A stretch of DNA of 44,744 nt. Origin: Prevotella sp. Lineage in GTDB: Bacteria; Bacteroidota; Bacteroidia; Bacteroidales; Bacteroidaceae. The notes beneath the pieces are model-generated. The model saw nothing but the letters and a program-made list of their open reading frames with translations, made no database searches and was not told where the DNA came from. Both the position numbers and the translations under genes were made by a program. Numbering within the stretch: the first letter of the stretch is position 1; the number at the start of each line of letters is the position of its first letter. The stretch covers positions 1 to 44,744 of the forward strand of contig JAFSKJ010000043.1 in NCBI GenBank assembly GCA_017449025.1. The letters are read 5' to 3'. Shown here one piece after another: positions 1 to 8,664 of the stretch.

Positions 1-145
1 ATTACAGGCGGTAATCCTTACAGACATCTTGATGGCGTTACAAGTTGTAAGCATATGGCTGCGTTTCTGTTTAATTTTGACTCTTAGATATGCCATAATG
101 TCAATTAACATTTATTGGTACTCTTATCACCACACAGAAAATGAT

Positions 146-1264
146 ATGAAGAAGACGAAACTCTGGATGCTTGCCGCCATCCTCATAATCTGCGGCGCTA
201 TGAACATGACCTCATGCGACAATGAGGAGGACAATCCCGTGACACCCGATGACGGAACTGTGGTGCTGAACTGCGTGAAGCCCGACTATCTTGTGGCGGG
301 CGACAGGGTGGCACTGATCTCACCCTCTTACTTCACGCCGATGGAGAATGTAGAGAAGACTGCCGAAGTGTTGCGGTCGTGGGGACTGGAGCCCGTAGTT
401 GGCCCGAATGTGGGCAAGGTGGTGGATGGACGCTATGCAGGCACCGTGGATGAGCGAGTGAGCGACATACGCTGGGCCCTCAGCGACCCCTCGTTCAAGG
501 CTGTCATCTGTAACCGTGGCGGTTACGGCACCATCCAACTCATCGACCAGTTGACCATGGCCGAACTGAAGGCTTCACCTAAGTGGCTCTGCGGCTTCAG
601 CGACATATCAACGCTGCATGGACTGCTGACTCGCGCCGGTGTGATGAGCATCCACGGCACGATGAGTTCGTTTCTGGCTAAGGGTGGCACCGACGAGACA
701 AGCACCCTGGTGCGCGATCTGCTCATGGGACGTGTTCCCCGCTATGAGTTACCGGCCCATCCGCAGAACATCACGGGGCAGGCCAGTGGCGTGCTCGTAG
801 GCGGCAACCTCTGCACCTTTACGCCCAATCTCGGCTCGCAGGCCGATGCCACCAAGGGGCAGAACCTGATACTCTTTGTTGAGGAAGTAGAAGAGTCGAT
901 GCACAACATCGACCGCCAGATGCGCATCCTCCAGATAAACGGCGTGCTCGACCGCTGCCGTGGCGTCATCCTCGGCGAGTTCACCGACTGCGGCACCGAG
1001 TTCACCTACGAGAGCGTGGAGGCCATGCTGCACGAGATGCTGAAAGAGTATCATATCCCCGTGCTCTGCGGATTCCCCGGCGGTCATGGAGACGTGAACC
1101 TGCCGCTGGTGATGGGTTCCCCCGTGACCATCGACGTGCGCGAGGACGGTGCCACCCTGCTGTTCGACATCGACGGCGACCAGCAGACAGTAAAGACAGC
1201 CAACATCACCGTCACCCCAACACCAGCCTCTGCTCGCATGCGCCTGGCCGGAAAGACAGAGTAA
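146..1264 (+). CDS. S66 LD-carboxypeptidase (LdcA/MccF family) lipoprotein
   Basis: Predicted serine peptidase of family S66, which trims the terminal D-amino acid from L,D-linked muropeptides during peptidoglycan recycling; some relatives (MccF) hydrolyse microcin. The 372-aa product begins with a lipoprotein signal whose lipobox ends MTSC, Cys24 being the lipidation site, so it should be membrane-anchored rather than cytoplasmic like E. coli LdcA. The family triad is visible: Ser152 in GFSDIS, Glu246 in LFVEEVEE and His314 in GFPGGHG. The frame stays open back to position 29, but I chose the ATG at 146 because it starts a canonical signal peptide. The next gene starts 17 nt after the stop. 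Its leader strongly resembles that of the lipoprotein at 32067. Family call is firm; natural substrate is inferred. Confidence 0.9.
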   Translation: MKKTKLWMLAAILIICGAMNMTSCDNEEDNPVTPDDGTVVLNCVKPDYLVAGDRVALISPSYFTPMENVEKTAEVLRSWGLEPVVGPNVGKVVDGRYAGTVDERVSDIRWALSDPSFKAVICNRGGYGTIQLIDQLTMAELKASPKWLCGFSDISTLHGLLTRAGVMSIHGTMSSFLAKGGTDETSTLVRDLLMGRVPRYELPAHPQNITGQASGVLVGGNLCTFTPNLGSQADATKGQNLILFVEEVEESMHNIDRQMRILQINGVLDRCRGVILGEFTDCGTEFTYESVEAMLHEMLKEYHIPVLCGFPGGHGDVNLPLVMGSPVTIDVREDGATLLFDIDGDQQTVKTANITVTPTPASARMRLAGKTE

Positions 1265-1281
1265 ACCATCCTTGATAGGAT

Positions 1282-1566
1282 ATGAAACAGACAAGGCAAT
1301 TGATGTTATCTGCCGTCTTTACGTTTGGCATGCTAATGGCAGCGATTGTTTCCTGCTCCGAAACGGAACAGGAAACAATACCGATGCGAAAGGACGATGC
1401 AGCAGAAATCTTAAGCCAACAACGTGATAAATTCTACAGTAAAATCCGCTTCAAGGTTATCCACAACGTTCCCCTTGACTTTGACGAAGAATTCTATGGA
1501 TATATCGTCAGTCAGCAGTTGGAACGTGAGTGTAAGTCTGAGGGCAGTCCTCGCATGGCAGATTAA
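1282..1566 (+). CDS. Small hypothetical lipoprotein, possibly truncated
   Basis: Not a family I recognise. The 94-aa product has a lipoprotein signal with Cys at about residue 25 (SCSET) and a short, mostly charged mature part of about 70 residues. It begins 17 nt after the S66 peptidase gene and could be co-transcribed with it. After the stop at 1564-1566 the same reading frame meets one more stop (1573-1575). It then runs open to 1659, encoding a protein-like tail ending ANWCKGY. This suggests the gene may once have been longer and has decayed at its 3' end. Alternatively the product is simply a short lipoprotein. Confidence 0.55.
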   Translation: MKQTRQLMLSAVFTFGMLMAAIVSCSETEQETIPMRKDDAAEILSQQRDKFYSKIRFKVIHNVPLDFDEEFYGYIVSQQLERECKSEGSPRMAD

Positions 1567-1735
1567 AAGAGGTGAATCACTATTGCCCACAAGGAAACTA
1601 TGCTGATAAGTGCCGGTAATCTGACCATCGACAAAGCAAATTGGTGTAAAGGTTACTAATAGAGATGTTCAGTTGATGCACGATGGTCTTCAATGATGGT
1701 CTTCAAAGAACAGGGTACAATAAAAGAGAAAAGTA

Positions 1736-1767
1736 TTTGTGTAATTCAAAAGAAATGATTACCTTTG
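1736..1767 (+). promoter_or_regulatory. Orphan Bacteroidetes-type promoter
   Basis: TTTG at 1736-1739, a 20-nt spacer and TACCTTTG at 1760-1767 fit the Bacteroidetes consensus exactly. No convincing reading frame follows for several hundred bases. It may drive a small RNA, or be left over from a lost gene. Confidence 0.55.
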
Positions 1768-1930
1768 CACTCGTTATTTGACATGTTGAGACAAAGCAGA
1801 ATGATGAATTCAGGTGGTTTCTAAACCATTACCTATTCTGAATGGGACTCTTTCTAAAGTTCTGATAATTAAAGCAATAGTTATTTGACACATAATTTTG
1901 AATGTACTTCTCATTTTCTTATTCCTTTTA
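1768..1930 (+). other. Possible structured transcript downstream of the orphan promoter
   Basis: No gene seen. Bases 1808-1843 can fold into a hairpin: outer stem ATTCAG/CTGAAT, then AGGT/ACCT, then GGTTT/AAACC. The string GTTATTTGACA occurs twice (around 1772 and 1880). Together with the promoter at 1736-1767 this makes a small RNA possible but unproven. Confidence 0.25.
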
Positions 1931-2155
1931 ATGATTATCCGCTATCGTACCACAAAAGCCCCAAAGGGGCAACAGACCGCAGGCAGGGGTGCAACCCCTG
2001 CAAACGGTAGCGTATACATTAGCCCTGAAAGGGCGGCAGGATTCTTCTGTCACCCCTTTGGGGTTGCCTTCACGCCGCTGACTTGCAGGGGTTGCACCCC
2101 TGCCTGTGGTCTTATCAGCCCTTCGGGCTTTTGTGGTATCTTTGCGGATAATCAT
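1931..2155. repeat. Repeat A: nested palindromic interspersed element, complete copy
   Basis: A 225-bp element with imperfect terminal inverted repeats: it begins ATGATTATCCGC and ends GCGGATAATCAT. Further in, CCACAAAAGCCC pairs with GGGCTTTTGTGG. An inner pair at 1982-2003 and 2083-2104 is a perfect 22-base reverse complement, and each of those arms is itself palindromic (GCAGGGGT/ACCCCTGC). The centre holds more small GC-rich palindromes. A second copy starts at 44699 and runs off the window end, so the element is dispersed. It encodes no transposase. Its right end carries TATCTTTG (2137-2144), a match to the promoter -7 box. It looks like a REP/MITE-type element; the family name is unknown to me. 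Confidence 0.8.
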
Positions 2156-2483
2156 TTCCTTTTTAATTTTGGGCTGCAAAACTACTGTCTTTTGGGTTAT
2201 CCATTGCTATGCAAAATGTAGCAGTTTGTGGAATAAGAAACAGGCGGTGAAAGGTGCTACGTTCTGCCCCGATTTGCTTAGTCAATTAAGGAGTTTTAAA
2301 CCCATTCATGAGACCATTTAGGGTTCTTCGACAAGCGAAGCGGCACAGCCGAGTCCGAATAAGAAATCTAACTCCTTCATCAATCCTCCCAATTTTGCGT
2401 AATCCCGATTTTTGAACTTCCTCGATTTTCCCCTGATTGCCTTTATTTTAGGTCGAATTGCGTTAATCTTCCAAAATCCCTCG
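2156..2483. other. Intergenic stretch with a possible gene remnant
   Basis: No confident gene. On the minus strand, 2318 to about 2480 reads as a protein-like basic segment containing KLGGLMKELDFLFGLGCAA and ending in a stop, but it lacks a credible start. I see no family signature. It may be a decayed gene end or a dispersed sequence. Confidence 0.3.
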
Positions 2484-2511
2484 TTTGTTACAAGCTTTTT
2501 TTGTAACTTTG
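2484..2511 (+). promoter_or_regulatory. Putative engB promoter
   Basis: TAACTTTG at 2504-2511 fits the Bacteroidetes -7 box, 39 nt before the chosen engB start. The nearest TTTG (2484-2487) leaves a spacer of only 16 nt, shorter than usual, so the -33 assignment is weak. Confidence 0.45.
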
Positions 2512-2550
2512 TACGCTGAAAGTGAAACAATAGAATTAAAGACACTGTTT

Positions 2551-3156
2551 ATGGACATAAAAAGCGCAACCTTCACCCTCAGTTCCCCTATGGTGGACAT
2601 GTGCCCCAAGGACACTAAGCCGGAATATGCCTTCATTGGGAGATCGAATGTAGGGAAGTCGAGTCTAATCAATATGCTAACGGGTAACAGAAAGCTTGCG
2701 AAGACATCGTCGACGCCGGGAAAGACCGTGCTCATCAACCACTTCCTGATAAACAACGAGTGGTATCTTGTAGACCTTCCCGGCTACGGATATGCCAAGC
2801 GTTCGAAGAAAGAGGTGGTCAAGCTGGAGCAGATGATAAACGGCTACATACTTCAGCGCCAGCAAATGGTGTGCGTGTTCGTGCTTGTAGACATACGCCT
2901 GGAAGCCCAGAAGATAGACCTGGAGTTTATCAACTGGCTGGGCATGTCGTCGGTGCCATTCTGCATACTGTTTACAAAGGCAGACAAGCTGACGCGAAAC
3001 AAGGCGGCGCAGCAGGTTCAGGCTTACAAGCAGGTGCTGTCGGAGACGTGGGAGGAGTTGCCTCCAATGTTCGTCACCTCGTCGGAAAGCAAGCAGGGTA
3101 GGGAAGAGGTGCTAAACTATATTGGACAGATAAACAGCGACCTGAAGAATGGCTAA
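2551..3156 (+). CDS. engB: Ribosome-biogenesis GTPase EngB (YihA/YsxC)
   Basis: TRAFAC-class GTPase needed for late assembly of the large ribosomal subunit. The 201-aa product shows the G motifs in order: G1 GRSNVGKS (30-37), G2 Thr within STPGKT, G3 DLPG (75-78), G4 TKAD and a G5-like TSS. Length matches the family. The frame is open upstream to 2485, but [12 protein letters not shown] at 2551 is the usual family N-terminus and lies downstream of the -7 box at 2504-2511. The stop overlaps the start of the ABC-F gene by 8 nt, so the two are translationally coupled. Confidence 0.95.
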   Translation: MDIKSATFTLSSPMVDMCPKDTKPEYAFIGRSNVGKSSLINMLTGNRKLAKTSSTPGKTVLINHFLINNEWYLVDLPGYGYAKRSKKEVVKLEQMINGYILQRQQMVCVFVLVDIRLEAQKIDLEFINWLGMSSVPFCILFTKADKLTRNKAAQQVQAYKQVLSETWEELPPMFVTSSESKQGREEVLNYIGQINSDLKNG

Positions 3157-4945
3157 GGACACACCATACTTGGACGTACAGAGGCTGACGAAATCGTTCG
3201 GCGCACTAAAGCTGATGGAGAACCTGTCGTTCTCGATTGCTGAGGGACAGCGCGTGGGGCTGATAGCCAAAAACGGTACAGGTAAGTCGACACTGCTGTC
3301 AATACTCACGGGCAAGGAGGGCTACGACAGCGGCAGCATCATCTACAGGCGCGGCATCAGGATAGGGATGCTTGAACAAACTCCCGTGTTCAATGCCGAA
3401 GACAGTGTGCTCACAGCATGCATGATGCTGGGCGCAACAGAGGAAAGAGTACTTAAAGCCAAGCAGATTCTGACCAAGCTTAAGATACGCGACATGGACC
3501 AGCCTATGGGGCAGCTCTCAGGCGGACAGCAGAAAAGGGTGGCACTGGCAAAGGTCCTCATCACTGAGCCAGACTTCCTAATCCTCGATGAGCCTACAAA
3601 CCATCTCGACCTTGAAATGATTGAGTGGTTAGAGGGATTCCTTTCGCGGGGCAACAAGACACTGCTCATGGTGACCCACGACCGTTTCTTCCTCGACCGC
3701 GTATGCTCGCTGATTCTCGAACTCGACGACCTCACCATATATACTTATCGCGGCAACTACAGCTACTATTTGGAGAAGCGCCAGGAGCGTATCGACAACA
3801 GGAGGGCGGAAATAGCAAGGGCCAACAACCTGTACCGCACGGAATTGGAATGGATGCGGCGAATGCCACAGGCAAGAGGCCACAAGGCAAAATATCGGGA
3901 AGACGCATTCTACGAGTTGGAGAGAATAGCCAAGCAGCGCATAGAGGAACGGGCCATAAGGCTGAAGTCGAGAAACGTTTACATTGGCTCGAAAATATTT
4001 GAATGCCAGTATGTGTCCAAGGCATTCACGTCGTCAAGCTCACAGCCAGTCACCATACTCAAAGACTTCTACTACAATTTCTCCCGATTTGAGAAAATGG
4101 GAATTGTAGGCAACAACGGCACAGGCAAGTCAACGTTTATAAAAATGCTGTTGGGAATGGTACCGCCAGACTCGGGACGCTTTGACATTGGCGACACCGT
4201 CAGGTTCGGTTATTTCTCGCAAGAGGGCTTGATGTTTGACGAGCAGACAAAAGTGATTGATGTGGTGAAGGATATTGCCGAATATATAGACATGGGCGGA
4301 GGAAAGCACCTCTCGGCAAGCCAGTTCCTACAGTACTTCCTCTTCACTCCGGAACAGCAGCACGGATATGTCTACAAACTGTCTGGAGGTGAGCGCCGCA
4401 AACTCTATCTATGTACGGTGCTGATGAAGAATCCCAACTTTCTCGTGCTCGACGAACCCACCAACGACCTTGACATAGTGACCCTTCAGATTCTCGAGGA
4501 GTACCTGCAAGACTTTCCCGGGTGCGTGATAGTGGTATCTCACGACCGATACTTCATGGACAAGGTTGTTGATCACTTGCTCGTGTTCGAAGGCGAAGGC
4601 AGGATAAAGGACTTTCCTGGAAACTACACGCAGTACCGCCGCTGGCTGTTACTACAGCCAAAACAAACCGCCGCTGGCTCCACAAAAGCCGCCACTACGA
4701 AGAAAGACTATCACAACGACACACGTCGGAGACTGTCGTATAAGGAGCGCCTGGAGATGCAACAGTTGGAGAAAGACATAGCTGCATTGGAAGCTGAGCA
4801 GAAAAAACTGGAAGAAGAGCTGTGCAGCGGCACCCTGTCTGTAGAGGCTCTTACTGAGAAGAGCAAACGCTTGCCCCAGCTGAAGGAAGAACTCGACGAA
4901 AAGTCGATGAAATGGCTGGAATTGTCGGAAATAGAATCAAAATAA
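3149..4945 (+). CDS. ABC-F family ATPase (Uup-like)
   Basis: Soluble duplicated ATP-binding-cassette protein of the ABC-F class, which acts on ribosomes and has no membrane domain. The 598-aa product has two cassettes. The first has Walker A KNGTGKST (41-48), signature LSGGQQKR and Walker [11 protein letters not shown]. The second has [17 protein letters not shown] and [10 protein letters not shown]. The linker between them is charged and helical. The last 80 or so residues are a lysine/glutamate-rich coiled coil, as in Uup. Translation-factor versus antibiotic-protection roles cannot be separated by eye, but position directly behind engB favours a housekeeping ribosome role. Confidence 0.9.
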   Translation: MAKDTPYLDVQRLTKSFGALKLMENLSFSIAEGQRVGLIAKNGTGKSTLLSILTGKEGYDSGSIIYRRGIRIGMLEQTPVFNAEDSVLTACMMLGATEERVLKAKQILTKLKIRDMDQPMGQLSGGQQKRVALAKVLITEPDFLILDEPTNHLDLEMIEWLEGFLSRGNKTLLMVTHDRFFLDRVCSLILELDDLTIYTYRGNYSYYLEKRQERIDNRRAEIARANNLYRTELEWMRRMPQARGHKAKYREDAFYELERIAKQRIEERAIRLKSRNVYIGSKIFECQYVSKAFTSSSSQPVTILKDFYYNFSRFEKMGIVGNNGTGKSTFIKMLLGMVPPDSGRFDIGDTVRFGYFSQEGLMFDEQTKVIDVVKDIAEYIDMGGGKHLSASQFLQYFLFTPEQQHGYVYKLSGGERRKLYLCTVLMKNPNFLVLDEPTNDLDIVTLQILEEYLQDFPGCVIVVSHDRYFMDKVVDHLLVFEGEGRIKDFPGNYTQYRRWLLLQPKQTAAGSTKAATTKKDYHNDTRRRLSYKERLEMQQLEKDIAALEAEQKKLEEELCSGTLSVEALTEKSKRLPQLKEELDEKSMKWLELSEIESK

Positions 4946-4961
4946 ATAACTGTAACAGACT

Positions 4962-6614
4962 ATGAAAAAAACATTGATGCTAATGATTACATCAGCATTA
5001 TTGCTGATGAACTCAGAGAATGTTGATGCATGCACAAACTTTATTGTGGGAAAGAAGGCCTCGGCAGACGGGTCGGTGATTTGTTCCTACAATGCCGACT
5101 CCTATGGAGCGTTCATGAGCCTTTACCACTTTCCTGCGGCCCACCACGAAAAGGGGGCAATGAGGAAGGTGTTCGAGTGGGATACCAACAAGTACCTCGG
5201 TGAGATAGCCGAGGCTGAGGAAACCTACAACGTGGTGGGAAACATTAACGAGTGGCAGGTGACAATAGGCGAGACAACTTTCGGCGGACGTGAGGAAATG
5301 GCCGATTCCACCGGAATAATTGACTATGGCTCGCTCATCTACATTGCCCTTCAACGCTCGAAAACGGCACGTGAGGCCATCAAGGTGATGACAACTCTTG
5401 TTGAGCAGTACGGATACTACTCTGAAGGAGAGTCTTTCACCATCTGCGACCCCGATGAGGCATGGATAATGGAGATGATGGGCTGTGGCCCTGACCGCAA
5501 ACTGTCGAAGGAACGCACAGTGTGGGTGGCACAGAGAATACCAGACGATGCCATCAGCGGACATGCCAACCAGAGTCGCATCACCACCTTCGACATGAAG
5601 GACAAGGAGAATGTGATGTTCTCGAAAAACGTGGTCAAATACGCCCGCAAGATGGGGTGGTTTACTGGTAAAGACGCCGACTTCAGCTACAACGCAGCTT
5701 ACGCCAAGCCAGACTTCTCCGGACGCCGCATCTGCGATGCCCGTGTGTGGCAGTTCTTCAACCATTTTTCCGATGAAATGGCTCAATTTGTGCCATGGGC
5801 AGAAGGAAAAGACCCCGATGCAAAGCCTATGCCGCTGTGGATAAAACCCAACCGCAAGGTAAGTGTACAAGACGTTCAGGCAGCCATGCGCGACCACTTT
5901 GAAGGCACACCCTTCGCTCTTGACTCTGACATTGGCGGAGGTATCTGGCAGATGCCATACCGGGTTACTCCTCTTTATTATGAGGTGGACGGAAAGAAGT
6001 ACTTCAATGAGCGTACAACATCCACCCAGCAGACGGCATGGACATTCGTGTCGCAAATGCGCTCTTGGATTCCAAGAGAGATTGGCGGATGCCTGTGGTT
6101 TGGCAACGACGATTGTAACATGGTGGCATACACACCAGTATACTGCTGTGCCACAAAACAGCCACTTTGTTACAATACTCCTGGAGCCGATGACGTGACC
6201 TTCTCGATGGACAACGCCTTTTGGGTGTGCAACTGGGTGTCTAACATGGTTTATCCAAGATATTCTACGCTATTCACAGACCTTGAGCAGGTGCGCGATT
6301 CGCTGGAGAAGTCGTATTTTGCTGCGCAGCCCGAAATAGAGAAACAGGCAGGGAAACTCGATGGGGTAGGGCGCATTAAGTTCCTAACCGATTATACTTG
6401 CAGGAAAGGCGATGAGATGATTAAACGCTGGCGACAATTGGCCTTCTATCTTATAGTCAAGCACAACGACATGACTGTCCGCCCAGAAGAGAATGGCCAC
6501 TTCAAACGAGGGAAGTACGGCCTTGGAGCCACCGTTAAGCGTCCTGGTTATCCTGAGTCGTATCGTCGTGCAATTATTGAACAGACAGGAAACAAATTCC
6601 TAAAAACAGAATAA
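4962..6614 (+). CDS. C69 family dipeptidase (PepD-like), exported
   Basis: Predicted N-terminal-nucleophile hydrolase of peptidase family C69, which cleaves dipeptides. The 550-aa product has a signal peptide of about 23 residues ending VDA, followed at once by CTNFIVG. Cleavage exposes Cys24 as the catalytic N-terminal residue. The downstream DGSV.....N..S pattern and the NEWQVTIGETT segment are typical of the family. It starts 16 nt after the ABC-F gene, so it is probably in the same operon. Presumed periplasmic peptide scavenging. Confidence 0.9.
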   Translation: MKKTLMLMITSALLLMNSENVDACTNFIVGKKASADGSVICSYNADSYGAFMSLYHFPAAHHEKGAMRKVFEWDTNKYLGEIAEAEETYNVVGNINEWQVTIGETTFGGREEMADSTGIIDYGSLIYIALQRSKTAREAIKVMTTLVEQYGYYSEGESFTICDPDEAWIMEMMGCGPDRKLSKERTVWVAQRIPDDAISGHANQSRITTFDMKDKENVMFSKNVVKYARKMGWFTGKDADFSYNAAYAKPDFSGRRICDARVWQFFNHFSDEMAQFVPWAEGKDPDAKPMPLWIKPNRKVSVQDVQAAMRDHFEGTPFALDSDIGGGIWQMPYRVTPLYYEVDGKKYFNERTTSTQQTAWTFVSQMRSWIPREIGGCLWFGNDDCNMVAYTPVYCCATKQPLCYNTPGADDVTFSMDNAFWVCNWVSNMVYPRYSTLFTDLEQVRDSLEKSYFAAQPEIEKQAGKLDGVGRIKFLTDYTCRKGDEMIKRWRQLAFYLIVKHNDMTVRPEENGHFKRGKYGLGATVKRPGYPESYRRAIIEQTGNKFLKTE

Positions 6615-6627
6615 CATTAATACAATC

Positions 6628-7257
6628 ATGAAAAGACTTGTCTTATTTATCATAATGTCATGCTGCACGTCTGTTGCATGTATGGCTCAGCGTATCACGC
6701 CTTCATTAACCGTGTATCACGAATTCAAGCCAGCCGTAATCAACCTTACCGACGGTCGTAAGCTGAAGCAGCCCTTGGCCAACATTTTCCTGAAAAACAG
6801 CTCGCTACTATATATGAAAGGTACGCAGGCAATGGAGGCTCGGATGGACAATATTCTCAGCGTGGAGTTCGACAATCGCACTTACGTGAAAATCGACACG
6901 CTTCTGGCGTATCAGGTTGACACCGTTGGAAATAATGCGTTGTACTGCGCAGAACAGATTGATTTCGTAGCTTACAGGCAGACGGTGCTGAACAATCACG
7001 TAATAACAAATCTGAGCGTTTCAGACCAAGTTAGTTCAACGACAATAGACCTGGAAGATGAGAACGACATACATTTCCCAATAATAAACTTATATTTCTT
7101 CCGTCTTAACGGAGAGTTCATTTACGTTCACGAAAGAAATCTTTCCAGACATCTGTCGAAGGAAAAGCGCAGAATGATGAAGACAATCATGTCACTTGAC
7201 AATTTCAGCTGGAATAACAAAGACATGCTCTTGAAGCTGCTTAAAGCCATAGAATAA
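6628..7257 (+). CDS. Hypothetical exported protein
   Basis: Not recognised. The 209-aa product has a signal peptide (about residues 1-20, ending CMAQ) and no internal membrane segment. The mature N-terminal half resembles a small beta-rich domain (VINLTDGRKLKQPLANIFLKN), and the C-terminal end is basic and helical. It lies 13 nt after the C69 peptidase gene and probably shares its transcript. The only hint of role is export alongside a peptidase. Confidence 0.7.
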   Translation: MKRLVLFIIMSCCTSVACMAQRITPSLTVYHEFKPAVINLTDGRKLKQPLANIFLKNSSLLYMKGTQAMEARMDNILSVEFDNRTYVKIDTLLAYQVDTVGNNALYCAEQIDFVAYRQTVLNNHVITNLSVSDQVSSTTIDLEDENDIHFPIINLYFFRLNGEFIYVHERNLSRHLSKEKRRMMKTIMSLDNFSWNNKDMLLKLLKAIE

Positions 7258-7457
7258 GTAAGTGACCCTTTATGGTTGGTTTCGGCATTATGATAAATAG
7301 GGTAACTGATTCTTTTCTTTCTACAAGATATTCCTCACGCTCGCGTACGAGATTTTGCCCTTTCGGCGTGGGTTATTCACTGCCTTACCCCCAGGGCGAT
7401 GCCCTGGGGGATGGAGACTAATTGCTACCTTTGCAGGTTGGTTGTGCGACTTGATGT
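7258..7457. repeat. Convergent intergenic region with GC-rich palindrome (repeat C, copy 1)
   Basis: The space between converging genes holds a perfect 10-bp stem with GAT loop at 7388-7410 (CCCCCAGGGC/GCCCTGGGGG). It is followed after about 20 nt by TACCTTTGCAGG. The same arrangement recurs at 16730-16793, so this looks like a dispersed element that may also act as a terminator between the converging genes. There is no T-run after the stem on either side. Confidence 0.5.
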
Positions 7458-8630
7458 TCAGAATGTGACAATAACTTTTTTCTTGGCTATACTTCTGGTC
7501 TTCGGAGATCCTACAATGGTGAGCCGCTCTGATGGCTGTTCGCTGTCGGTGCCGTTGTCGCATGCCCAGCTCTTGTCAACTTCAGCAGTAAAAGAGCCGC
7601 CGCTGACGATGATGGCTGTAAGGCTCTTCACGGCCTTGGGCTTGCCAAGCTCGTTGTCACCTGAGGTTTTAGCCACAAACGTACCGCCACTTATCTCTAC
7701 GTTCTCAGAGCAGTTTACGCCTTTGCCTCCGTCGCCTGTGCTTGTGATTGTCAGTTCACCGGCAGTCATGGAAAAGAGACTGTCACACTTTATGCCTGCA
7801 CACGACGTGGTGTCGTTGACGCCTTCAACGGTCTCGACCTTGCAGTCGCCGGAAGTAGTGATGGCCGTTGTTCCGCCGCTGACAGTTGTGTATGACTCGC
7901 ATCTAATACCTCGTGCACCGTCGGCCTTTACGTCAATCGTCAGTACGCCACCTTCAATGAAAACGCCGTCGTTGGCCTTCACACCGTTACTACCAGTCTT
8001 TGACACATTTACGTCAATAGTAGGTCCGTCAGCAAGGAACGTAATATAGTCGTCCGTAGCTATACCATTCTTGTAGTTGCCATTTACGGTTAGCTGTCCT
8101 TTACCCCGGAAGTACACTTCGCCTTCACTGAATAGTGTTCCCTTCTGGTCATACTCTTGAGCAGTGTATTCTGTACCGTCGGCAATAGTGTTGGTTGTTC
8201 CCTCTGCACAAGTGATGTATAAAGCCTTGTGACACTGGTTGTTGATGGCAGGTCCTGAAGGGTTGGTTATGCTTACTCCGTTGAGTATTATCTCATAGTT
8301 CAGCGCACGATAAACCAGCAGTGAGCCATTGGTGGTAGAGCCGCTGAGCATGAGTATGAGGTTGTCGGTGCTCATTCCGTCGTTGACAACAACATGTGCG
8401 CCGTTGACACTGGCCACGCTGCTACGGTCGCCGCTGACTGTTGCACTGCTTCCAGCAAATGCCACGTAGACTGTATCGCTCAATGTCGACGGTGTTGGAG
8501 TTACTGTGGTGGTGTCTTCGCTTTCGGTATTATTGATGTATGCGCTGAAGTCGGTATCGTCTTTCTCGCATGACATTACAGCCACTGCCATTATGGCTGA
8601 AGCCATTGTTCTGAACATTGTTTTATTCAT
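7458..8630 (-). CDS. Cthe_2159-like carbohydrate-binding domain lipoprotein
   Basis: Last gene of the VTC operon. The 390-aa product has a lipoprotein signal (lipobox ending at Cys21, MSCEKDD) and a Ser/Thr-rich linker. A repetitive beta-solenoid region follows, with strands such as INGVSI, GVKANDGVFIEGG, ISGGTFVAKT and VSGGSFTAEV. This pattern matches the Cthe_2159/DUF4353 carbohydrate-binding domain, whose founding member binds acidic polysaccharides with calcium. Predicted to sit on the cell surface or periplasmic face by its lipid anchor. It starts 34 nt after the DUF2490 gene. The family call rests on the repeat style and operon partners. Confidence 0.8.
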   Translation of the reverse strand: MNKTMFRTMASAIMAVAVMSCEKDDTDFSAYINNTESEDTTTVTPTPSTLSDTVYVAFAGSSATVSGDRSSVASVNGAHVVVNDGMSTDNLILMLSGSTTNGSLLVYRALNYEIILNGVSITNPSGPAINNQCHKALYITCAEGTTNTIADGTEYTAQEYDQKGTLFSEGEVYFRGKGQLTVNGNYKNGIATDDYITFLADGPTIDVNVSKTGSNGVKANDGVFIEGGVLTIDVKADGARGIRCESYTTVSGGTTAITTSGDCKVETVEGVNDTTSCAGIKCDSLFSMTAGELTITSTGDGGKGVNCSENVEISGGTFVAKTSGDNELGKPKAVKSLTAIIVSGGSFTAEVDKSWACDNGTDSEQPSERLTIVGSPKTRSIAKKKVIVTF

Positions 8631-8664
8631 ATATATATCTTACAGTTTTATAATAGTTTATTAA

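Noticed and set aside
1931-2155. CRISPR array or IS element for the repeated GC-rich block
   Set aside because: There are no regularly spaced direct repeats with unique spacers and no transposase frame; symmetry is nested and inverted.
1898-2221. Open frames on both strands across repeat A
   Set aside because: They are translations of the palindromic repeat, read similarly on both strands and recurring with the second copy; no protein family features.
5013-6056. 347-codon open frame on the minus strand
   Set aside because: Lies wholly inside the C69 peptidase gene, which has a clear signal peptide and catalytic motif; the opposite frame has no recognisable motif.
7388-7430. Promoter from TACCTTTG in repeat C
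   Set aside because: It points into the antisense of the Cthe_2159-like gene and lacks a -33 element; more likely part of the repeat.
7399-8049. 216-codon open frame on the plus strand
   Set aside because: Antisense to the Cthe_2159-like gene; the Ser/Pro-rich composition is a by-product of the repeated Gly/Thr codons on the true strand.
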